DNA of 21,106 nt. Origin: JBNKDD01 sp050288085 (GTDB lineage Bacteria > Chloroflexota > Anaerolineae > Aggregatilineales > UBA3940). The first letter of the stretch is position 1. Each line of letters opens with the position of its first letter. A model generated the notes under the pieces. It did not search any database, had not been told where the DNA came from, and worked only from the letters and a program-made list of their open reading frames with translations. A program made the position numbers and the translations under genes. The DNA lies in the NCBI GenBank assembly GCA_050288085.1, contig JBNKDD010000075.1, forward strand, positions 1-21,106, in the 5' to 3' direction. Positions 15,032 to 21,106 of this stretch are shown piece after piece.

Positions 15032-15229
15032 TCATCTGTTGTTTGGTGTTCCTCCGTCAAGGATTGATAACGATACATATTGATTGGTAGAGTTGGTATC
15101 ACGCTGTACTTCAATGTGCTTTCTGACAGCCAGGCGCTCTTCGGGAGAAAGGACTTCGTCTATGAGTCCTGCTGCATCTAAAACTCTTTGTACTTCTTTT
15201 AAAGTGATCTTCTCGGTTGTTCCTTGCAT
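15032..15229 (-). CDS. Small 65-aa protein upstream of the serine recombinase
   Basis: The ATG at 15229 has a strong AGGAGG four bases upstream. The product, MQGTTEKITLKEVQRVLDAA..., is a small helical acidic protein with PEERLAVRKHIEVQRD in the middle and a polar tail. No helix-turn-helix or metal motif is obvious, and I do not recognise the family. It is co-directional with the recombinase, 33 bases before it, so one transcript is likely. By position a directionality factor, regulator or antitoxin-like partner is conceivable, but nothing in the sequence shows it. Confidence 0.6.
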   Translation of the reverse strand: MQGTTEKITLKEVQRVLDAAGLIDEVLSPEERLAVRKHIEVQRDTNSTNQYVSLSILDGGTPNNR

Positions 15230-15327
15230 TTCACCTCCTCTTGTATACCTATCGCAATCAATACATTCGATATACAATCAGCATACCTGTAGACCGGGTG
15301 TTCTCATAGGAAAAAGAGACGAAATTT

Positions 15328-15370
15328 ACAGGAAATTTGATTTCCTCTGTTTTTCCTGCAAATTTCCTGT
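15328..15370. promoter_or_regulatory. Perfect 12-bp inverted repeat in a divergent promoter region
   Basis: ACAGGAAATTTG (15328-15339) and CAAATTTCCTGT (15359-15370) are perfect inverted copies 19 bases apart, with further TTTCCT half-sites in the spacer. The right arm ends 19 bases before the ATG of the 337-aa gene and the block faces the divergent recombinase operon. It could be an operator for a dimeric repressor, or a 5'-leader hairpin that hides the ribosome site. Confidence 0.55.
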
Positions 15371-15389
15371 GACGGGAGCAAAAGCATTC

Positions 15390-16403
15390 ATGCCAACGAG
15401 AGGGTTTCATGCATACTTCACCAGCCTGGATGATGAGGATATCAGGCGGTTGTTTAATGAAACATTGGAGGGGACAGCCGAGATCGAGACTCGTTTCGCA
15501 GCCGAGTGGCGAGACTGGCTGGTTGATTTCCTGCTGGACTATTTCAGCAAGCGGGAGCTACACACTGTAACTGACCGGTGTAGATATGTCGCGTTTGTAC
15601 TGCGCTATGTAGCTGCGATTTATACAAGTGGTTCTGCTCCAAATATGGTGCAGCTGGTTCTATCTGTTATGGAAAATCGACCAGAGGTGGCAGCTATTTT
15701 GCTGTTTGGTTCCACAGTTGCTCGCCGGGCAGTGCTGCGTGATGCGTTTTTTCATGGTTCTGAAATAGAAGCACCGGCTTTAGAGCCATTTCAGAAGGCA
15801 ACCTTGGAGACATTCATCCAGCGTTTTAAGGATCGAAAACCAGGCATTGGCTCCACCTTTGACGACTCGACAGTCGCTAAATGGTCACGAGATTTAATAC
15901 CTGAACTGGAGCGGGCAGTGCTGGACTACTTTAGACCGGCCCAACGTATAGCTCAAGATGAGGCTGTTCAGAAGGTTGTGGTAAGCAAACCTGCCCGGTC
16001 AGGGCAGTCAGACAGAGCAACATTAGCGGCTCTGGTTGAACAGTTTGAGTATGGACGACCGCAGCAGGTTCATTATGCCTTTGCCCTGCATGCACTCAAT
16101 GAATATGACCGGCGAGTTGAGAATGAAGCCACAGACTTCAACGCACAGCGTCGCATGGCTTTTGCAGTGTCTCTCTTGTTTTTAGTGGGTGGAGTAACGC
16201 TGCTGATTCAGTGGATCATTGATCTGGGCCAATGGCAGCTCATCGCAAGCGTTGTGATGGCCCTCAGTGTAATGGAAATGTTCATGATGGTGGCATTACT
16301 GCTGTTACGGGTGCTGATCGGTCGAGCTGCCTTGATAGACCATATCACTCAGACACGCACCGCGATCCAGACCCTACAGCAACTCATCGAAAAAGTAGGG
16401 TAA
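15390..16403 (+). CDS. Unknown 337-aa protein with two C-terminal membrane segments
   Basis: The frame is open much further upstream, but that part is antisense to the 65-aa gene; I use the ATG at 15390 with GGGAG about 11 bases before it. Residues 1-250 are soluble and largely helical (HAYFTSLDDEDIRRLFNETLEG; AEWRDWLVDFLLDYFSKREL). Membrane helices lie at about 256-277 and 284-309, so most of the protein should be cytoplasmic and tail-anchored by a hairpin, with a short C-terminal helix (TAIQTLQQLIEKV). I recognise no catalytic motif. It is followed after 41 bases by an antitoxin/PIN pair on the same strand and may be co-transcribed with it. Confidence 0.75.
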   Translation: MPTRGFHAYFTSLDDEDIRRLFNETLEGTAEIETRFAAEWRDWLVDFLLDYFSKRELHTVTDRCRYVAFVLRYVAAIYTSGSAPNMVQLVLSVMENRPEVAAILLFGSTVARRAVLRDAFFHGSEIEAPALEPFQKATLETFIQRFKDRKPGIGSTFDDSTVAKWSRDLIPELERAVLDYFRPAQRIAQDEAVQKVVVSKPARSGQSDRATLAALVEQFEYGRPQQVHYAFALHALNEYDRRVENEATDFNAQRRMAFAVSLLFLVGGVTLLIQWIIDLGQWQLIASVVMALSVMEMFMMVALLLLRVLIGRAALIDHITQTRTAIQTLQQLIEKVG

Positions 16404-16444
16404 AATCAGGTAAGCATTAGATTGTTGGTAGGAGAGAATCAGGT

Positions 16445-16654
16445 ATGGCCGCAGAACGAGTAGCTGACTTGACGATGCATGAACTTCGTGAAGTCATTAG
16501 AGATATGATCAACGAGCACTTGAAAACCTGGCCTCGCCCACAGGATTCCAGAACAACCCATGAAGTGCTCGATTCAATTGATCGCAACATGTGGACACCA
16601 CCTGCCGGATCACCGAGCACCCTTCAACTTCTCCGAGAGGATCGCGATCGGTGA
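16445..16654 (+). CDS. VapB-like antitoxin
   Basis: A 69-aa protein whose stop overlaps the GTG start of a PIN-domain gene by four bases (GTGA), the classic coupling of antitoxin and toxin. An N-terminal helix (ADLTMHELREVIRDMINEHL) probably mediates dimerisation, and the C-terminal half (MWTPPAGSPSTLQLLREDRDR) would wrap the toxin. It resembles the orphan antitoxin at 6341-6562 in layout and in the PS...R-DR tail. No clear ribbon-helix-helix or AbrB fold can be named from the sequence, so autorepression is only presumed. AGGAG at about 16430 is the likely ribosome site. Confidence 0.78.
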   Translation: MAAERVADLTMHELREVIRDMINEHLKTWPRPQDSRTTHEVLDSIDRNMWTPPAGSPSTLQLLREDRDR

Positions 16655-17088
16655 CAGCTTATGTAGTAGACGCAAGTGTTGTTATCCAGCGTCTGATCAT
16701 AGACGCGTATTCCGGTCATGTTAAGGTGCTTTTTGCCGGTTTGACCGACTCTACAGATGAACTCTGGGTGCCAGAATTCTGCCTGCTGGAGTGTGCTAAT
16801 GTGCTGTGGAAACAGGTTCGTTTCAGCGGGCTGCCGGAGGATCAGGCACTTCGGCTGATCCGTGACCTGGTTGTTCTACCTCTTCAAGTAACACCTGTCA
16901 GCGAGCTTTTCTCAAATGCCCTGCGGGTTGGTCTCGATCACGAACTACCCATGTATGACTCTGTCTACATTGCGATGGCTTCCCATCTGGGTTATCCATT
17001 AATAACAGTAGACTCAAAGCAGGAAAAAGCTGCCAGGGCTGTTAGTGTGACCATTAAGCCTATCACCGATTTTGCCCCGCAGTCCTGA
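16651..17088 (+). CDS. PIN-domain ribonuclease toxin (VapC-like)
   Basis: A 145-aa PIN protein starting at the GTG at 16651; a longer frame reaching back into the antitoxin gene has no ribosome site. The acidic metal-binding residues are all present: Asp7 (YVVDASVV), Glu47 (FCLLECANVLW), Asp103 (PMYDSVYIAMA) and Asp121 (LITVDSK). Such toxins cut tRNA or rRNA in a magnesium-dependent way when the antitoxin is lost; the RNA target here cannot be inferred. Translational coupling to the antitoxin keeps toxin output below antitoxin. The position beside a broken recombinase suggests an island, where toxin-antitoxin pairs commonly persist. Confidence 0.9.
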   Translation: MTAYVVDASVVIQRLIIDAYSGHVKVLFAGLTDSTDELWVPEFCLLECANVLWKQVRFSGLPEDQALRLIRDLVVLPLQVTPVSELFSNALRVGLDHELPMYDSVYIAMASHLGYPLITVDSKQEKAARAVSVTIKPITDFAPQS

Positions 17089-17249
17089 CCCCATCATCCA
17101 TGCTCAGTTGCATTATCAATCTGCTCGATGCTTTAAGTCGGAAAACGTCACGACATCATCAAGTCCTGATTTTTCAGGGGAATTTCAGGTGTGGCAATAT
17201 GGAAATGGCGAAGACAACACAAGTATCCGCTGAAAGTTCAGGAGGATGT

Positions 17250-17335
17250 GCGGTGTCCCAACACCGCTTATATCTTGCTCCCTAAAATGTGAATACATTT
17301 TAAGGTCGGTTTGCGGCTGCGCAAAGCAGCCGCAA
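17250..17335. repeat. Three consecutive perfect hairpins
   Basis: In order: GCGGTGT-CCCA-ACACCGC (17250-17267), TAAAATGT-GAAT-ACATTTTA (17283-17302) and TTGCGGCTGC-GCAAA-GCAGCCGCAA (17311-17335). All stems are perfect, 7, 8 and 10 bp, packed within 86 bases. No T run follows. A structured leader, a small RNA or the hairpin end of a single-strand transposing element are all possible. Confidence 0.55.
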
Positions 17336-17659
17336 GGACGCGTTTCAGGCAACGAATTACAGTCGGTGAGAACAGCCCCCCTGAGGAGCTTTTGTGTAGA
17401 CTGTTCCGCTGACATGTCGACTGTGGGTATCTCGACCTTATCAAGGGATAAAATCACAGATGCCACAACCGTGATTGGCTAATAAAAGAGGCGTTCCAGA
17501 TGGGCAAGCCCTGGCCCTTCCGGTGCTGGATCGTAACTCTCCGTTCAGTTGCCGCCGCTAGTCCAAATTTCCAATGCTTGAGATCTCTTTGGTGCCACAC
17601 TCACAGCCTGATATTTGAGGGCTGTATGGCAACTCGCAGCCGCTGATCTGCTCAACGGT

Positions 17660-17803
17660 GCCACCCTGTAGTGCTGACCAGTCAGGCAGTGGTGGCGTGG
17701 AGCAGCCTTCCGCCCTATCTTGCTACCTGCGCCAGCAACGCACGTTGCGGTGCCGCGAAGCGGCAGGCGCATGGTCGAAAAAGCCCGGTCTCGAAGACCG
17801 GGC
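17660..17803 (+). ncRNA. Candidate structured RNA or IS200/IS605-type right-end relic
   Basis: GCCACC (17660-17665) pairs with GGTGGC (17691-17696), enclosing CTGAC-CA-GTCAG. TGCGCC (17728-17733) pairs with GGCGCA (17766-17771) and encloses two adjacent hairpins, GCAAC-GCAC-GTTGC (17735-17748) and TGCCGC-GAA-GCGGCA (17751-17765): a perfect three-way junction. A last hairpin, GCCCGGTCT-CGA-AGACCGGGC (17783-17803), follows and leads into GGGATGCTTC. Stems ending in an AAGCCC hairpin resemble the omega-RNA and right end of TnpB-bearing IS200/IS605 elements, but no tnpB is present. Orientation is assumed to be plus. Confidence 0.45.
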
Positions 17804-17907
17804 GGGATGCTTCCGATTCATGTGGACAGCCTTTCATCGTTCGCATATTTTGATAAATTCGCTATCATGGTGTCGAACAACAACCACTATTGGCTGAGAG
17901 CATTACA

Positions 17908-19635
17908 ATGAAACGTGTCCTACTTGTATCAGGTCTATTGATATTAGGTTTAGGCTTTGGCTCTCAAGTATGGGGAACGAACGGGAGCCAAGCGAAGCAT
18001 TCACAGATACCGGCAGCAGAAATTGAATGGCCGGATCCCGTCCCTATCGAACTACCAACCACAGATGAAATGATTGATAGGTTTGGCACGGGTAACTTCA
18101 CAGGTATTGAGTTATCTCCTGACAAAACCAGGCTGGCGGCAGTCAGCGGTGTTGGCCTGTTCATGTTTGACGCCACCACCTTTGAGTTAATCTGGTTCGT
18201 CGATACACCGGATACTCCATGCTGCCTGTCTTTCAATGCTGATGGGACAAAACTGGCATTGACTGACTCAAGTGGCACCATCATGTTAATTGACTCGTCA
18301 ACCGGCCAGTCAATCCGGCAGTTCAACATGAAAGATTACGCCACCGTTGAGGCCGTCTGGTCACCGGATGGGCGGTTGATTGCGGCCAAAGGCTATCTTC
18401 AAGAAACGCTGGTCTGGGAGGTAGAGACAGGGAAACTGGTCTGGGAACTGCCGGGTTACACGGAGTATTCTCACCGGCTGGTTTTCAGTCCCGACAGCCG
18501 GTTACTGGTTTCAAGCCAGGGTGGCTATGAATACCGGTCAGATATTGTGGTCTGGGACATGACAAGCGGGGAAGAGATCTACCACGAAGAAAAAAGTATC
18601 GCCGATCATATCGTTTTTGGTAAATATGGGTTTCCCCAATTTCTTTATAGTGGTATGTATGGTGTCTGGACATGGTCACAGGATGGCCTTCTCCGGGTCC
18701 GACCATTTGAGGGCGAGTCTGATGTTGAAACCTACGAGATTGCCAATACGCAAACTGACGAGCAAATTTCAACCATTGAGCTTCCTCAACCTCGAAGCCA
18801 GGCAGTGATGGGAAAGATATTCAGTCAAAATAACGACTATCTGCTGGGTTGGTATTCTATCGGGGACAGGGAAGACCATGTTGCTGTTTGGGAAGTGAGC
18901 ACCGGAGAACTCATCCACGATATCCCCGCTGATATCTGGTATCCCTTCCCCTTCCAAATGAATCAATGGGATGGGCAGGTCTTTTACACTGTCACCCAGA
19001 TCTCCGAGGTAGATCATATTGTGGCGTGGGATATCGAACAGGGTAAACCGATCCGCATGATAGCCGGTACACCAGCAGTCGGATCACTGGGTTGGGAAGA
19101 GACGGCTTTGATCGCCGGAACCGCCTACGGAACCTTCCAATGGGATCAAGGGATGATCTCAACACCTGCCGAATATTCCATACCACCCAAAACCCATTCT
19201 CCTGACGGGAAGTTCTATGTAATGCTCGAATTCGACAGGGGCTTCATCACCATTTTTGACGCCCAGACCGGCAACGCTCTCTACGTAATTGACGATCCGG
19301 TTGGGGATTTCCGCGACTTTGCCTGGTCACCGACGGGTGAATTCCTGGCCATTGCGGCAGCCGGAGAAATCATTATCTGGGATACTGCGGACCGATCGGT
19401 AAGTAAGCGTCTGTTCGGGCATACGGATATTGTCTCAGTGGTGGATTGGTCAGAATACGGATTGGCATCCGGATCATGGGATGGCAGTGTCAAGGTGTGG
19501 GATGTCTCTACCGGGGTGGTGCAGCAAACATTTGAGATGCACAGCGGGCACGTGTCTGCTGTAAGCTGGTCATCGGATGGGGCGTTGGCTTCCGGGTCAG
19601 ATGATGGCGATGTAATAATCTGGGAGGCTAAATAG
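17908..19635 (+). CDS. Exported WD40-repeat protein
   Basis: A 575-aa protein. I start at the ATG at 17908, which gives a clean signal peptide (MKRVLLVSGLLILGLGFGS, with small residues near 23); a TTG six codons earlier adds nothing. The rest is WD40 beta-propeller: repeated WSPDGRLIA, FSPDSRLLV and VWD/IWD strands, with the most canonical blades at the end (GHTDIVSVVDWS...GSVKVWDVSTG; GHVSAVSWSSDG...VIIWEAK). The length suits one or two propellers. It should act outside the cytoplasmic membrane as a protein-interaction scaffold; no catalytic domain is fused. Its stop overlaps the start of the next gene, which encodes a similar propeller. Confidence 0.88.
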   Translation: MKRVLLVSGLLILGLGFGSQVWGTNGSQAKHSQIPAAEIEWPDPVPIELPTTDEMIDRFGTGNFTGIELSPDKTRLAAVSGVGLFMFDATTFELIWFVDTPDTPCCLSFNADGTKLALTDSSGTIMLIDSSTGQSIRQFNMKDYATVEAVWSPDGRLIAAKGYLQETLVWEVETGKLVWELPGYTEYSHRLVFSPDSRLLVSSQGGYEYRSDIVVWDMTSGEEIYHEEKSIADHIVFGKYGFPQFLYSGMYGVWTWSQDGLLRVRPFEGESDVETYEIANTQTDEQISTIELPQPRSQAVMGKIFSQNNDYLLGWYSIGDREDHVAVWEVSTGELIHDIPADIWYPFPFQMNQWDGQVFYTVTQISEVDHIVAWDIEQGKPIRMIAGTPAVGSLGWEETALIAGTAYGTFQWDQGMISTPAEYSIPPKTHSPDGKFYVMLEFDRGFITIFDAQTGNALYVIDDPVGDFRDFAWSPTGEFLAIAAAGEIIIWDTADRSVSKRLFGHTDIVSVVDWSEYGLASGSWDGSVKVWDVSTGVVQQTFEMHSGHVSAVSWSSDGALASGSDDGDVIIWEAK

Positions 19636-21106
19636 TGGATGAGCAGAAGAAGCTGTGGTTGGGTATAGGAGCCGGAGCACTGATCCTCTTTGGGATGATA
19701 TGTTGCAGCGTTCTGGCGGCATTCATCTGGAGGACCGGCAGTTTTCCCTTTCAGCCAACGGAATTTGCGACTATTGCAACATCACCACCGGAGCCTCAAA
19801 CGCCAACACCGACCATTAGCGTTCCTACGCCCACTCAAGCCCCGACGTTCGATCTCTCGGAAGTTCCAGAGACCCAAAATATTCGTTTTTTAGGATTGGG
19901 ACCGATCAGACAATCTAGACTATCGCCAGATCGTCACTATCTGGCGATTGCAAGCACGATAAATGGTTACATTTACAATGCACACACACTTGATCTGGTT
20001 GCCCGGTTTGAAATCGAACCTGATGCTGAGGGAATCAGACAGGTGCAAACGATGGCATGGTCACAAGATTGTCAATACCTGGCAGTGGCGCTATTTACGA
20101 GAGAGATATTGATTGTCCGGGCTGAGACCGGGGAGGTCGAAAACCGGTTAAAGGGGCAGCTTCAAAACGCGACTTTGCTGGCCTGGTCACCTGAACAAGA
20201 TAAGCTGGCGTCTATTGCCAATCATGGTGACGGGGGTATCATGATCTGGAACGTGGAAACTGAAGAGATAGTCTACCATCTCCCAAAACTGCCCAGGAAT
20301 ATTATGGCCTGGCCGGACAATGAGCACTTTCTCGTTCCTGATTCACTAGAGCCAACCATGTCCGTTTACCAGATAGGCGATTATGGCCTGCCCGAAACAT
20401 ATAATTACCAGTTAGAAAGTGTTTCACCCAATGGTAAACTGGCATTGGTGCAGGGAGGTGATGCAGACGATGAGATGATATCCGTCTGGTCGCTGGAGAG
20501 CATGGAACCGCTGCACGTTATACCCGACATCTCTATAGACGATCACACCTGGAATGATGAGAGCAGCCTGCTTGCAACGCTTAGCAGCGATCAGCGAAAG
20601 CTTCTCCTGTATGATGTGACGACCGGGCAATTAAAGCGATCTTTTATCCCCCCTGACGAATTTGATGAATACGGGGTAAGAATTGCCATTGTTGGTTCAA
20701 TACTAAATGTCAGCCCGACATCAATTAATCCGTACTCATCACCCATCTATTTCTGGAACATTGATACAGGTGAGCTTATCCAGCAAACCGATGATGAGTT
20801 TATCAGTTGGTTAGCTTCTGACAGCCAGGTGTTGGTCAGGCAGATAAACGGCCAGTACATCTCATTTGATATCCTGACCGGTGAGCGCACACCCTGTTTG
20901 CTGCAACACCATGCCTTCTATGCCCATCTTGATTGGTCGCCGGATGGCCGGTGGATTGCAGCCGGGGAACACATAGGCAATGCCATTGAGTTATGGGATG
21001 TTGATTCTGAACAGATAGTCAGGCGTTTTGCCGCAGTCGAAACCACCCGTTTTGGCATAGATGGCCTGGCATTCAGTCCGGACAGCCGCCGCCTTGCCAG
21101 CATCAA
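19635..21106 (+). CDS. Membrane-anchored WD40-like protein (3' partial)
   Basis: The frame opens at a GTG at 19635, overlapping the previous stop by one base (TAGTG), with GGAGG seven bases upstream, and stays open for 490 codons to the window end. Residues about 7-32 form one membrane helix (LWLGIGAGALILFGMICC...) after a short charged N-terminus, suggesting a cytoplasmic N-terminus and an external propeller. A Pro/Thr-rich linker (about 52-72; PPEPQTPTPTISVPTPTQAP) leads to WD40-like repeats: SPDRHYLAIA, MIWNVETEEIVYHL, FWNIDTGELIQQ, WSPDGRWIAAGEHIG, LWDVDSEQIVRRF, FSPDSRRLASI. Coupling to the preceding exported WD40 gene suggests two parts of one surface assembly or a paralogous pair. Function is unknown. 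Confidence 0.85.
   Translation, partial: MDEQKKLWLGIGAGALILFGMICCSVLAAFIWRTGSFPFQPTEFATIATSPPEPQTPTPTISVPTPTQAPTFDLSEVPETQNIRFLGLGPIRQSRLSPDRHYLAIASTINGYIYNAHTLDLVARFEIEPDAEGIRQVQTMAWSQDCQYLAVALFTREILIVRAETGEVENRLKGQLQNATLLAWSPEQDKLASIANHGDGGIMIWNVETEEIVYHLPKLPRNIMAWPDNEHFLVPDSLEPTMSVYQIGDYGLPETYNYQLESVSPNGKLALVQGGDADDEMISVWSLESMEPLHVIPDISIDDHTWNDESSLLATLSSDQRKLLLYDVTTGQLKRSFIPPDEFDEYGVRIAIVGSILNVSPTSINPYSSPIYFWNIDTGELIQQTDDEFISWLASDSQVLVRQINGQYISFDILTGERTPCLLQHHAFYAHLDWSPDGRWIAAGEHIGNAIELWDVDSEQIVRRFAAVETTRFGIDGLAFSPDSRRLASI

Larger units (their letters stand above)
17089..17907. other. 819-bp gene-free, hairpin-rich stretch
   Basis: None of the short open frames here has protein-like composition plus a ribosome site. 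The left part (17165-17180) has a small CCTGA/TCAGG stem that could help end vapC transcription. Two clusters of stronger hairpins, at 17250-17335 and 17660-17803, are listed separately. A weak TTCGCA-17-TATCAT promoter candidate (17840-17868) precedes the WD40 gene. The stretch may be the remains of a mobile element. Confidence 0.6.

Noticed and set aside
17246..17482. 78-codon plus-strand frame behind AGGAGG
   Set aside because: The ATG abuts the AGGAGG with no spacing, and the frame runs through three perfect hairpins with Cys-rich, non-protein-like composition.
17720..17911. tRNA-like gene at the three-way junction
   Set aside because: There are only two arms inside the closing stem, no TTCGA arm or anticodon loop in register, and the stem is 6 bp.

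Overview
The window looks like chromosomal DNA from a Chloroflexota bacterium, probably Anaerolineae-like. This rests on gene style: a very long RHS protein with an internal hydrophobic segment and Pro/Thr linker, a lipoprotein with a CPPPCWxGI motif, WD40 exported proteins, and an antitoxin/PIN pair of the type common in that phylum. It is inference, not a marker-based placement. A stable housekeeping core (about 7.1-13.0 kb) is flanked on both sides by accessory DNA.

Left accessory block (1-6.9 kb): the 3' part of an RHS polymorphic-toxin gene, open at the left edge, with a malectin-like module, YD repeats, an RHS core and a compositionally distinct C-terminal toxin-like domain. A lipoprotein gene follows directly and is the best immunity candidate. 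Next come a noncoding stretch rich in TGCCA/TGGCA dyads and a tyrosine recombinase with a promoter set between two 13-bp direct repeats. On the minus strand there is an unknown 99-aa protein, an orphan VapB-like antitoxin, and a scar showing that the 3' end of the 99-aa gene was once duplicated around the antitoxin.

Core (7.1-13.0 kb): gyrB and an upstream polytopic membrane protein on the minus strand; divergently, gatC-gatA (transamidosome subunits C and A), then an RsbW-like serine kinase and a STAS antagonist forming a partner-switching pair.

Right accessory block (13.0-17.9 kb): a large serine recombinase on the minus strand in three successive reading frames (catalytic domain, recombinase domain, coiled-coil domain), each later one with its own Shine-Dalgarno and ATG at the preceding stop. 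Its 3' end is interrupted by a 175-bp hairpin-ended insertion; removing this between its AGTT boundary repeats restores the frame exactly. A 65-aa protein precedes the recombinase. Divergently there is an unknown 337-aa protein with two C-terminal membrane segments, followed by a VapB-like/VapC pair. An 800-bp gene-free stretch holds two clusters of strong hairpins, one a three-way junction that may be a relic of an IS200/IS605 right end or omega-RNA.

Right edge (17.9-21.1 kb): two translationally coupled WD40 beta-propeller proteins, one exported and one membrane-anchored; the second runs off the window.
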